From assembly GCA_965262235.1 (NCBI GenBank), contig OZ253504.1:3348001-3412000 (forward strand): 64,000 nt of DNA, written 5' to 3'. This DNA is from CATQGW01 sp965262235. Its GTDB lineage: Bacteria > Chloroflexota > Dehalococcoidia > Bin125. Shown here one piece after another: positions 1-7,617 of this stretch. Made by a program: the position numbers and the translations under genes. The notes beneath the pieces were generated by a model that saw nothing but the letters and a program-made list of their open reading frames with translations, made no database searches and was not told the origin of the DNA. Position 1 is the stretch's first letter. Each line of letters opens with the position of its first letter.

Positions 1-2
1 TC

Positions 3-1598
3 ATGCTGGCCACCCGGCTGGGCGCGCCGGGCCGGCCCACCTACACGGTGGCGACGGCGTTCGTGGTCTTCCTCTGGTTCGCCCCGCTCGACTGGCATCA
101 GGACGTGTGGGGCACCAACCTGGAGGGCGGCCCGCAGCTGTTCGTGCTGAGCGGGATCCTGCTGACAACGACCGCGACGATGTTGCTGGTCTTCAATCTC
201 AATCTTGTGCTGCGGGGGATCAACGTGATCGGCGTGGTCTTCGGGCGTCTGGCGCCAGTGGTGCGGACGGCGGCGGCCTACCCGGCGGCATCCCGCTATC
301 GGACGGGGATGACGATCGCGATGATCGCGATCATCACCTTCGCGCTGGTCAACTTCAGTACGATTTCGGCTTCGTTTGACCGCGCCTTCACGACCGACGA
401 CGCGCTCGGGGGCTTCCAGATCGTGGCCGCGACGAGCGAGCTCAACGAAGTCGGCGACATCCCTGCTGCGCTGCGCGAGGCCGGCGAAACGGAGACGCTC
501 GAACAGATTGAGCATGTCGGGCGGCTGAGGTTTGGCGCGTTCGACGGCGCGGGCGCGATCACGCTCAGCACTGAGGAATGGGACATCGTCGATGAGGGTC
601 CGGTGCTGCGCAACGGCGAACCCGTCGTGATGAGCGTGGACGATCCCGATGACGCCGCTGCGGTACGCGCGTTGCACCTGGCCGGCGCCAACGATGATCT
701 GCTCGCCGGCCAGGAGATCAAGCTGCAGTCGCGCGCGCGCGAATACAGCTCCGATGAAGCGGTCTGGGATGCGGTGCGCCGCGGCGAACCGGTGGCGATC
801 GCGACCGCCTTGGCGGTGACGGGCGGCGGGTTTGGCGGCCCGGGCGAGGATGCGTGGCGCCTGCCGGACTCCGTGGATTTCCAGGCGACCGTGATGCCCG
901 AGGTGATGATTCGGGTGAGCAACGGCGCCCGCTCCGCCGACCTGCAGGTGATCGCGGTGGTGGATATCGCCGTGGGGATTCTCGATGTCGGCGAGTCGGA
1001 CCTGGGGCAGCTGCCGACCGTACTCGTCTCGGAGGAGATCTGGGCCGGCCTCTACCACGACGCAGAGTTCACGCAGCACCTGGTCGCGGTCCGGGACGGC
1101 GCCGATTCACGCGAGACGGCGCAGGCGATCGAGCGCGCGCTGGCGATTGAAGCGGTCGATATCCAGGGCGACCTCGAGCGGGAGCGCGAGCAGACTTCGT
1201 CGTTCTTCCTGCTCTTCCAGGCGTTCATCGGACTCGGACTGGTCGCAGGCCTGGCGGCGCTGGGGGTGATCGCCGTGCGCGCGGTGGTCGAGCGTCGGCA
1301 GCAGATCGGCGTGCTGCGTGCGATCGGCTTTCAGTCGCGGATGGTCGGACTGGAGTTGATGATCGAGATGGGCTTCATCGCCTTCCTCGGCATCGGGCTG
1401 GGCACCGTGCTCGCGCTTGGGCTGGCCTGGAAGCTGTTCGCAGAGGGCACGTTCGGTTCGGATGTGGGGATGTACATCCCGCTGGGCACGATCCTGCCGA
1501 TCATCTTCGGGTCGTTCGCGGCGTCGCTGGTGTTGACATATTTCCCGGCGCGTCAAGCGACGCGGATTCCGGTCGCTGAGGCGTTGCGCTACGAGTAG
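3..1598 (+). CDS. ABC transporter permease, FtsX/MacB type (left end cut by window)
   Basis: This is the C-terminal part of an FtsX-family permease; the true start probably lies left of the window. Hydrophobic segments are seen near residues 13-30, 46-68 and 100-122, followed by a long extracytoplasmic domain of about 270 residues. Then come the three-helix FtsX module: a helix ending in ERRQQIGVLRAIGF, the classical cytoplasmic motif, and two further helices. It ends RIPVAEALRYE, the usual FtsX tail (xPxExLRYE). Such proteins pair with a LolD/MacB-like ATPase and export lipoproteins or drugs or signal to cell-wall enzymes; the ATPase is not in the window. An alpha/beta hydrolase follows 9 bp downstream on the same strand. 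Confidence 0.9.
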   Translation: MLATRLGAPGRPTYTVATAFVVFLWFAPLDWHQDVWGTNLEGGPQLFVLSGILLTTTATMLLVFNLNLVLRGINVIGVVFGRLAPVVRTAAAYPAASRYRTGMTIAMIAIITFALVNFSTISASFDRAFTTDDALGGFQIVAATSELNEVGDIPAALREAGETETLEQIEHVGRLRFGAFDGAGAITLSTEEWDIVDEGPVLRNGEPVVMSVDDPDDAAAVRALHLAGANDDLLAGQEIKLQSRAREYSSDEAVWDAVRRGEPVAIATALAVTGGGFGGPGEDAWRLPDSVDFQATVMPEVMIRVSNGARSADLQVIAVVDIAVGILDVGESDLGQLPTVLVSEEIWAGLYHDAEFTQHLVAVRDGADSRETAQAIERALAIEAVDIQGDLEREREQTSSFFLLFQAFIGLGLVAGLAALGVIAVRAVVERRQQIGVLRAIGFQSRMVGLELMIEMGFIAFLGIGLGTVLALGLAWKLFAEGTFGSDVGMYIPLGTILPIIFGSFAASLVLTYFPARQATRIPVAEALRYE

Positions 1599-1607
1599 GC
1601 TCGTGGC

Positions 1608-2435
1608 ATGAGCGATCTGATGCTCGACCTGGCGTTTGGGTACGACCGCGATCTGCCGTTCGAGGCGACGCGCGAAGTGGGTCAGGCGGCTGAGACGCTC
1701 AACATCGAGTCGTTCGAGATCACGTCGCGGAACGACCAGCGGGTCCCGGGGCTGCTGCTGTATGACCCACGGCATGAGGGTCCGCGACCGTTGATCCTGG
1801 TCGGGCATCCGGGAACGCTGGACAAGGCTGCTGATTATGTCGTGTGGCCGGCCCAGCAGTGGGTCAGCCGCGGGGCGATCTGCGCCACGATCGACCAGGC
1901 GGGCCACGGCGATCGCGCGCTCAAGCCGGTCACGATGAACGACTTCACGAGCTACCCGATGCGGCGGCTCGATCAGTCGCTGCAGACGGTGGTGGACTGG
2001 ATGCGGACGCTGGACTGGCTGGTCACGCAGCCGGAGGTGGATGCGGAGCGGGTGGGGTTCGTGGGCTTTTCGATGGGCGGGATGCGCGGGGCGCCGTTCG
2101 TGGGTTTGGACGACCGCGTCAAGGCAGCGTCGTTCTGCATCAGCGGCGGCACGACACTGATGCGCGAGACGGACTCGGCCGCGACGAGTCTGGCCGCTCA
2201 GCTGAGCGATCCGGGCGTGTACGCGCCGCTGACGGAGGGTCGGGCGGTGCAGGTGGTGGCGGGGGAGTTCGACGACCTGATCACGCCGGAGGCGACGCGG
2301 CGGTTCTACGACCTGCTGGCGGAGCCGCGCGAGATTGTCTGGATCCCCTGCGGGCATTGGGATTTCATGCCGCAGGGGATCACGCCGGTGGGCCCGTTCC
2401 TAGAGCGCAGCCTGGGCTACGGGTCCGACGGGTAA
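1608..2435 (+). CDS. Alpha/beta hydrolase, dienelactone-hydrolase-like
   Basis: A 275-residue cytosolic hydrolase with a complete catalytic triad. The nucleophile elbow GFSMGG puts Ser at about residue 155. An Asp lies in AGEFDDLITPE and a His in CGHWDF near the C terminus. LVGHPGT near residue 65 could form the oxyanion region and IDQAGHGDR is typical of the DLH/acetyl-xylan-esterase branch. The substrate cannot be read from sequence. It starts at ATG 9 bp after the permease stop, so co-transcription is likely. Confidence 0.85.
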   Translation: MSDLMLDLAFGYDRDLPFEATREVGQAAETLNIESFEITSRNDQRVPGLLLYDPRHEGPRPLILVGHPGTLDKAADYVVWPAQQWVSRGAICATIDQAGHGDRALKPVTMNDFTSYPMRRLDQSLQTVVDWMRTLDWLVTQPEVDAERVGFVGFSMGGMRGAPFVGLDDRVKAASFCISGGTTLMRETDSAATSLAAQLSDPGVYAPLTEGRAVQVVAGEFDDLITPEATRRFYDLLAEPREIVWIPCGHWDFMPQGITPVGPFLERSLGYGSDG

Positions 2436-2520
2436 CAGGTCGATCGAGGCGCCGAACAGGGAACGGGCAGCTACAACGGTTGCCTCTACGGGGGAACATC
2501 GTGTGATCGTCACGAAACAC

Positions 2521-2680
2521 CGGATCCCCTCTCCCCCCGCTCGGCGGGGGGAGAGGCCGCAGGCAGAGGGAGGCTCCCCTCTCGACTTAGCGTCGTGGCT
2601 GCGTCTGGCCCAGGGGGGAAGCCCCCCTCTGTAACTCCGTGACATCTCCCCCCGCTGCGCGGGGGGAGAGGGGATCCGAC
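2521..2680. repeat. Inverted pair of GC-rich REP-like hairpins
   Basis: Two copies of the dispersed palindrome (arms CTCCCCCCGC and GCGGGGGGAG) lie head to head between convergent genes. The left copy reads CGGATCCCCTCTCCCCCCGC at 2521 and its exact complement ends near 2678. The hairpins could terminate both converging transcripts. The same family recurs near 15630, 29480, 30960, 35755, 49370, 49480, 52835 and 63940. Confidence 0.75.
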
Positions 2681-2695
2681 TCGTTCCGAGCGTCC

Positions 2696-3976
2696 CTAGC
2701 TGAGGATGCCGGCGGCGGCGAGGTCGGCGGCTTCTTCGGGGGTGTAGTTGAGGCGCTCGGTGGCGACGGCGAAGGTGTGCTCGCCGAAGAGCGGGGCGGG
2801 GGCGGCGAGTTCGCCGGGGGTGCTATGCAGCTTGACGATCGGGCCGTCGTAGAGGGAGCTGCCGGTTTCGGGGTGGTCGAGGTACTCGTAGAAGCCGCGC
2901 TGGGCGAGGTGGCGGTCGTGCTCGCACATGTCCTCGGCGTCCTGGACGAGCGCGGCGGGGACGCCGACGGATTGCAGGTGGTCCGCGAGCGCGGCGGCGT
3001 CTGCGCCGGCGGTCCATGCTGAGATGGCGGCGTTGAGGTCGTCCTCGTGCTCGCGGCGGCCGAGCAGGGTGCCGAAGCGGTCGTCGGCGGCGAAGGAGGC
3101 GCCGCCGGCCGCGCTACTGGCGGCGCCGCAGAGAGCGGCCCACTCGGCGTCGCTGCGGATCGCGATGGCGACCCAGCGTTCGCGGATGGTCGAGCCGCCG
3201 GGGTGGGGGGCGCCGCGCTTGCCGTCGCGGCAGCGGTAGATGCCGTGCGGGGCCATCCACGACGAGGCGTTGCCCTTGCGGATCTGGTTGCAGCCGTTGG
3301 CGGTGTAGTCGAGCAGGGCTGGGCCCATCGTGGCGGCGACCGACTCGAGCTGAGCCAGCTCGATGCGCTGGCCGGCGCCGGTGCGTCGGCGGTGGCGCAC
3401 CGCGGCGAGGATCGCGAGCACGGTATGGCCGGGGTTGACCACGTAGTCGGGGTAGTTGGTGCCGATCCCGACCGGTCGGCGCTGCGGTTCGCCGGAGAGG
3501 TGCGAGATGCCGGTGACGGGAGTGAGCACGGCGCCGAAGCCGAGGAAGTCGCGGTGTGGTCCGAATGTGCCCTGCATCGGCTGGTAGGCGGCGATGATCT
3601 GCGGGTTGACGGCGCAGAGCTCCTCGTAGGTGAGGCCCCAGCGCTCGATCACGCGCGGGGTGAGGTTGGAGAGGAAGATGTCGGAGCGCTCGATCAGGCG
3701 GAGCGCCACATCGCGCGCGCCCTCGGCGCCCATGTTGAGCAGGAACGAGGCCTTCCCGGCGTTGTAGTTGTTGAAGTATGCCCCGACGTTGTAACCGGAC
3801 TTGCCGGGCTTCTGGGGCTGAGTCAGGCGCAGGCCGTCGACGCGGGCTTCGCTCTCGACGCGGATCACCTCCGCGCCGAAGTCGGCGAGGGTGCGTCCGG
3901 CGATCGGGCCGGCGCCGAACCAGGAGAAATCGGCGACGCGAACGCCGTCGAGCGGGCGGGCGGTTGCCTGGGTCAT
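2696..3976 (-). CDS. CaiB/BaiF (family III) CoA transferase
   Basis: A 426-residue family III CoA transferase moving CoA between carboxylic acids. The N terminus has the family signature LDGVRVADFSWFGAGP followed by LADFGAEVIRVES. A mid-protein YPDYVVNPGH motif carries the Asp expected to form the covalent anhydride intermediate, followed by the RTGAGQRIELAQLE block. Its start overlaps the stop of the upstream CoA transferase by 4 bp (ATGA), so the two are translationally coupled and may form a heteromer or act in sequence. The natural substrate is unknown. Confidence 0.92.
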   Translation of the reverse strand: MTQATARPLDGVRVADFSWFGAGPIAGRTLADFGAEVIRVESEARVDGLRLTQPQKPGKSGYNVGAYFNNYNAGKASFLLNMGAEGARDVALRLIERSDIFLSNLTPRVIERWGLTYEELCAVNPQIIAAYQPMQGTFGPHRDFLGFGAVLTPVTGISHLSGEPQRRPVGIGTNYPDYVVNPGHTVLAILAAVRHRRRTGAGQRIELAQLESVAATMGPALLDYTANGCNQIRKGNASSWMAPHGIYRCRDGKRGAPHPGGSTIRERWVAIAIRSDAEWAALCGAASSAAGGASFAADDRFGTLLGRREHEDDLNAAISAWTAGADAAALADHLQSVGVPAALVQDAEDMCEHDRHLAQRGFYEYLDHPETGSSLYDGPIVKLHSTPGELAAPAPLFGEHTFAVATERLNYTPEEAADLAAAGILS

Positions 3977-5247
3977 ATCGCGCCCTCTCCGGCGTAGGTG
4001 CTGAGGTCTTCGAAGGGGATGCCGACCTCGTCGACCCAGACTTGCTGGTTATGTTCACCGATGCGCGGGGCGGGACGGCGGATTTCGACGGGCGTGGCGG
4101 AGAGTCGGTAGGGCGGGCCGGGCATCGTGAGCTGCACGGGGTCGGTGCCGAGGCTGCGCGGCTGCTCGAGCTCGACCCACCACTTGCGGGCGGCGAGGTG
4201 GTGGTTGTCGGCGATGTCGGCCGGCGAGGCGACCATGCCGATCAGCAGACGCCGTGCCTGACCCTGCTCGTAGACGTCCATCGACGTCTTGCCGGCGTAG
4301 AAGGCCGAGAGCACCTCCTGCGCGCGGTGCAGCGTGGGGCCGAGGGCGGCGAGCTGCTCGGGGTCGAAGATCGTGCGCATGTTGAACGTGGCAAACGACT
4401 CGGCAAAGTGCGGCTCGGTCAGGTCCTCGGCCTGCCCTTCCTCGTCCATCCAGTCAATCAACACCGGCCAGGGCGCGCCGAAGCCGGGGATGCCGACGGC
4501 GCTGTAGATGTAGCCGTCGAGGGTCTGGTAGGTGCCGATCCCGGGCATGCGGTGCTGTTCGCCGATGCGCTCGCGAGACCATTTCTGGAAATCCCAGCCG
4601 AGGTGGGCGGTCTCCTGGCAGATCGAGAGGGCCTCCTGGATTGAGGTTTCGACGCGCTGGCCCTCGCCCGTCGCTTCGGCGTGGAGCAGCGCGAACATCG
4701 CTCCCTGGGCGGCGGAGACGCCGGCGACGATGTAGGCCTGATTGCCGGCGATGCGTTGAGGCGGACCCTCGGGGTCGCCGGCGAGGACGGCGATGCCGGA
4801 CACGGCCTGGGCGATGATGTCGGTGACCTGCCAGCCGGCGTGGGGCCCATCCAGACCGAAGCCGGTGATGCTGGCCCAGACGAGCGCCGGCTGTCGTTCG
4901 CGGATGGCGTCGATATCGACCCCGAGGTCTTCGAGCTCGCCGGGCCAGAAGGACTCGATCACGATGTCGGCAGTCTGGGCGAGCTTGCCGAAGAGGTAGC
5001 GGCCGTCGTATTGGCTGAGGTCGAGGGTGACGGAGCGCTTGTTGGCGTTGAAGTACCAGAAGCGCAGGGAGGTCTCGCGGCCGGGGTGGCCGGCATGGAA
5101 GGGCGGGAGTCCGCGCGCGGGGTCGCCGCCGGGGGGCTCGACCTTGATCACGTCGGCGCCGAGGTCGGCGAGCAGCTTGCCGGCGTAGTGGCCCAGCTCG
5201 GATGTGAGATCGAGCACGCGGACGCCGTCGAGAGCTGTGGGAGCCAT
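3973..5247 (-). CDS. CaiB/BaiF (family III) CoA transferase
   Basis: A 424-residue family III CoA transferase, first gene of a two-gene operon. It begins LDGVRVLDLTSELGHYAGK and LADLGADVIKVEPP and contains ATGEGQRVETSIQEAL. Aligning its GVSAAQGAMFAL block with the paralogue at 56809 puts Tyr where the catalytic Asp usually sits, so this subunit may be inactive or use another residue; this eye alignment is uncertain. Its first ~105 bp are copied at 5947-6060, 6784-6895 and, decayed, at 9400-9492, each time upstream of a toxin-antitoxin-like gene or remnant. It is divergent from the first of these modules. Confidence 0.9.
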   Translation of the reverse strand: MAPTALDGVRVLDLTSELGHYAGKLLADLGADVIKVEPPGGDPARGLPPFHAGHPGRETSLRFWYFNANKRSVTLDLSQYDGRYLFGKLAQTADIVIESFWPGELEDLGVDIDAIRERQPALVWASITGFGLDGPHAGWQVTDIIAQAVSGIAVLAGDPEGPPQRIAGNQAYIVAGVSAAQGAMFALLHAEATGEGQRVETSIQEALSICQETAHLGWDFQKWSRERIGEQHRMPGIGTYQTLDGYIYSAVGIPGFGAPWPVLIDWMDEEGQAEDLTEPHFAESFATFNMRTIFDPEQLAALGPTLHRAQEVLSAFYAGKTSMDVYEQGQARRLLIGMVASPADIADNHHLAARKWWVELEQPRSLGTDPVQLTMPGPPYRLSATPVEIRRPAPRIGEHNQQVWVDEVGIPFEDLSTYAGEGAI

Positions 5248-5283
5248 GCTTGATAGCTTATCGTGACCCGGAGGAGGCTCGAC

Positions 5284-5622
5284 ATGGTGCTCAGAGACGT
5301 GGACAGCGAGTCAGACTCCACCAATCCGGTCACGCCGATGGCGGAGATTCGTCGGCACAAGGGGATGCTCTTCGACGAATTCACGCGCACGTATCCCGAT
5401 TGGGAGTGGTCGGACAAGCGCCGCAAGCGCCTGATGTTCGACGAACAAGGGCGCACCTGGGTGCCGATGTTCAGCCCAGAGTACGGCGTCGGTTTCGCCT
5501 ACGACGAGCCGGGCTACACGCCAGAGGTCGAAGAGTTGCTCTGGGATTTGTCCGAGCGGGCGCTCGCGGAGGTCAGGGCAGGCGGGGGTGTCGTCTTCGA
5601 TCCGGACGAACCGGACGACTGA
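5284..5622 (+). CDS. Putative antitoxin of RelE-like module 1
   Basis: A 112-residue acidic protein preceding a RelE-like toxin gene. I chose ATG 5284 because GGAGGAGG lies about 7 bp upstream; an earlier in-frame GTG at 5263 would bury that ribosome site in the coding region. A conserved block around VTPMAEIRRHKGMLFDEFTR is shared with the two paralogues at 6097 and 6930, and the tail is Asp/Glu rich. I see no recognisable helix-turn-helix or named antitoxin fold. The antitoxin role is inferred only from its position upstream of the toxin. Confidence 0.6.
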   Translation: MVLRDVDSESDSTNPVTPMAEIRRHKGMLFDEFTRTYPDWEWSDKRRKRLMFDEQGRTWVPMFSPEYGVGFAYDEPGYTPEVEELLWDLSERALAEVRAGGGVVFDPDEPDD

Positions 5623-5627
5623 GGTCG

Positions 5628-5912
5628 GTGCGATATCGGGTCATTCAGTCGGACGAGGCCGGCGCCCAGCTCAAGGCGCTCGCGCCGGAGCCGAAGCGGC
5701 GTATCCGAGCGAAGCTGCGCGAGATGACGCGCGATCCAAACGGGCCCGACACATTGAGGATGCAGCGACCGGAGGTGTTGTTTCGAGTCCGCGAAGGCGA
5801 CTACCGCATCATCTTCCGACCGGGTCCCCGACCGCGTGAGATCACCGTCGTCCGAATCGGTCGGCGAGAGCGGGTATACGAAGGCTTCGAGCGGCCTCCG
5901 GCAGACGCCTGA
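5628..5912 (+). CDS. RelE/ParE-family toxin, module 1
   Basis: A 94-residue protein starting at GTG 5628, 5 bp after the antitoxin-like gene, matching the length and start context of its two paralogues. It has the RelE/ParE pattern: basic N-terminal helices (EPKRRIRAKLREM), a DTLRMQRPEVLFRVREGDYRII strand region broken across two motifs, and the terminal VVRIGRRERVYEGF motif. RelE toxins cleave mRNA on the ribosome and ParE toxins inhibit gyrase; which applies here cannot be told. Cognate partner presumed to be the gene at 5284. Confidence 0.75.
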   Translation: MRYRVIQSDEAGAQLKALAPEPKRRIRAKLREMTRDPNGPDTLRMQRPEVLFRVREGDYRIIFRPGPRPREITVVRIGRRERVYEGFERPPADA

Positions 5913-5946
5913 GGCAAGGTGGTCACGTTGAGCCGCACTCGCCCAC

Positions 5947-6060
5947 GGGTTCGACCTTGATCACGTCGGCGCCGACGTCGGCGAGCAGCTTGCCGGCGTA
6001 GTGGCCCAGCTCGGAGGTGAGATCGAGCACGCGGACGCCGTCGAGAGCTGTGGGAGCCAT
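5947..6060 (-). pseudogene. CoA-transferase 5-prime fragment, copy 2
   Basis: Nearly identical to the first ~105 bp of the CoA transferase at 3973-5247, still encoding MAPTALDGVRVLDLTSELG on the minus strand, then breaking off. It continues into the leader GATAGCTTATCGTGACCCGG-like sequence and the antitoxin start shared by all three modules, so the duplicated block was (CoA-transferase start plus TA pair). It may carry the module promoter. Confidence 0.8.
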
Positions 6061-6096
6061 GGCTAATAGCTTATCGTGACCCGGAGGAGGCTCGAC

Positions 6097-6438
6097 ATGG
6101 TGCTCAAGGGCGTGGACAACGAGTCAGGCTCCACCCATCCGGTCACGCCGATGGCGGAGATTCGGCGGCGCATGGGGATGCTCTTCGACGAATTCACGCG
6201 AGAGAATTCGGGCTGGCAATGGTCGGCGAAACGCCGCAAGTGCCTGATGTACGACGAACAAGGCCGCTGCTGGGTGCCGATGTTCGAACCGGAGCACGGC
6301 GTCGGTATCGAGTACGACCCGCTCTACACGCCAGAGGTCGAGGAGATGTTCGACGAGATCAGCCGCAAGGCGCGCGGGGACATCCTCGCCGGCAGAGTGA
6401 CGTATGTGGGTGAAATGGACGACGACGACGACGAATAG
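6097..6438 (+). CDS. Putative antitoxin of RelE-like module 2
   Basis: A 113-residue paralogue of the protein at 5284, with the same VTPMAEIRRR...GMLFDEFTRE core and an extreme acidic tail (MDDDDDE). GGAGGAGG lies just upstream of ATG 6097, which decides the start. It is divergent enough from modules 1 and 3 (for example ENSGWQWSAKRRKC) that the duplications are not recent, which would fit retained function and separate toxin specificities. No known fold recognised; role inferred from its toxin neighbour 2 bp downstream. Confidence 0.6.
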   Translation: MVLKGVDNESGSTHPVTPMAEIRRRMGMLFDEFTRENSGWQWSAKRRKCLMYDEQGRCWVPMFEPEHGVGIEYDPLYTPEVEEMFDEISRKARGDILAGRVTYVGEMDDDDDE

Positions 6439-6440
6439 CA

Positions 6441-6725
6441 GTGCGCTACCGCGTCGGCTTGACGGGTGAGGCGAAGGAGCAGCGCTCCTCGTTGCCTCCC
6501 GTCCCGAAGCGGCTCGTGCGCAGAGCGCTGCGCGATATGGAGCGCGATCCATACGGGCCGAACACGCTACGCATGCGGAGCAATGCACCCCGGTACCGAG
6601 TCCGCGCGGGCGACTACCGCATCATTTTCGAACCAGGTCCCGGCGTCCGTGAAGTGTCCGTCATCCGGATCGCTCACCGCGATTGGGTCTATGAGGGGTT
6701 TGAGCGTCCCTCTGCCGACGACTGA
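6441..6725 (+). CDS. RelE/ParE-family toxin, module 2
   Basis: A 94-residue RelE/ParE-like protein starting at GTG 6441, two bases after the antitoxin-like stop. It keeps the basic helix VPKRLVRRALRDME, the strand motif YRVRAGDYRIIFEPGP and the end motif VIRIAHRDWVYEGF. Equal length to modules 1 and 3 and intact frames in all three argue that each copy is still selected. Confidence 0.75.
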   Translation: MRYRVGLTGEAKEQRSSLPPVPKRLVRRALRDMERDPYGPNTLRMRSNAPRYRVRAGDYRIIFEPGPGVREVSVIRIAHRDWVYEGFERPSADD

Positions 6726-6783
6726 AGCGGAGGCGTTCGCCTTGACCTGCCTCCGCCCTTGCGAGGGGTCGCCCGCGGGCGGC

Positions 6784-6895
6784 TCGGTCTTGATCACGTC
6801 GGCGCCGAGGTCGGCGAGCAGCTTGCCCGCGTAGTGCCCCAGCTCGGAGGTGAGATCGAGCACGCGGACGCCGTCGAGAGCTGTGGGAGCCATGC
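6784..6895 (-). pseudogene. CoA-transferase 5-prime fragment, copy 3
   Basis: A third copy of the first ~105 bp of the CoA transferase at 3973-5247 (minus strand), again ending in the shared leader before an antitoxin-like gene. Only a few bases differ from the parent, while the downstream TA genes differ much more, suggesting either purifying selection on this piece as a promoter or gene conversion with the parent. Confidence 0.8.
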
Positions 6896-6929
6896 CCGAT
6901 AGCTTATCGTGACCCGGAGGAGGCTCGAC

Positions 6930-7277
6930 ATGGCGCTCAGAGACGTGGACAGCGAATCAGACTCCACCCATCCGGTCACGCCGATGGTGGAGATTCGTCG
7001 GCACAAGGGCATGCTCTTCGACGAATTCACGCGCGAGCATCCCGATTGGGAGTGGTCGGAGCGTCGGCGCCGCAATCGGCTGATGTACGACGAAGCGGGC
7101 TGCGCCTGGGTGCCGATGTTCGACCCGGACCACGGCGTGCCCTACGGCTATGACGAGCCCGGTTTCACGCCTGAGGCCGAAGAGGGTCTCGTCGAACTCG
7201 CGCGCAAGGCGCGTGAGGACATCCGCGCCGGGAGATTCACATATCTGGATGAGATGGACGACGAGGACTTCGAGTAA
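6930..7277 (+). CDS. Putative antitoxin of RelE-like module 3
   Basis: A 115-residue paralogue of the proteins at 5284 and 6097. The start ATG 6930 follows GGAGGAGG by about 7 bp. It has the same N-terminal core (VTPMVEIRRHKGMLFDEFTR) and acidic tail ending MDDEDFE. It is closer to module 1 than to module 2. Its toxin begins 2 bp after the stop. Confidence 0.6.
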   Translation: MALRDVDSESDSTHPVTPMVEIRRHKGMLFDEFTREHPDWEWSERRRRNRLMYDEAGCAWVPMFDPDHGVPYGYDEPGFTPEAEEGLVELARKAREDIRAGRFTYLDEMDDEDFE

Positions 7278-7279
7278 CG

Positions 7280-7564
7280 ATGCGCTTTCGCGTGATCCTG
7301 CTGGAACATGCGAAAGCGGACGTTCGATCACTCTCTCCTGTTCCGAAGCGGCTGGTGCGGAGAGCGCTGCGGGGCATGGAGGGCGATCCATATGCGCTGG
7401 ACACGATTCGGCTAGAGCGGCCGGAGATCCTGTACCGCGTTCGCGCGGGCGATTACCGCATCATCTTCGAACCAGGCACCGGTCCACGGGAGGTCAACGT
7501 CATCCGAATCGGTCACCGGGATCGGGTTTACGAAGGCCTGGAGCGGCCTCCGGCAGATGTCTGA
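7280..7564 (+). CDS. RelE/ParE-family toxin, module 3
   Basis: A 94-residue RelE/ParE-like toxin starting at ATG. It has VPKRLVRRALRGMEGDPYA, YRVRAGDYRIIFEPGTGP and VIRIGHRDRVYEGLERP, the most canonical of the three copies. The sequence just past the stop (GAGGCGGAGGCGGTCACGTT) is repeated near 9335-9355 after a decayed toxin end, so the array once had at least a fourth unit. Confidence 0.78.
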   Translation: MRFRVILLEHAKADVRSLSPVPKRLVRRALRGMEGDPYALDTIRLERPEILYRVRAGDYRIIFEPGTGPREVNVIRIGHRDRVYEGLERPPADV

Positions 7565-7617
7565 GGCGGAGGCGGTCACGTTGACCCGCACGCGGTCGCG
7601 CTTCTCGGTGTGGGGCG

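Noticed and set aside
3..1598. UGA reassignment instead of selenocysteine
   Set aside because: Many intact genes in the window end in TGA with normal protein lengths (for example smpB and the methylase), so UGA is a normal stop here.
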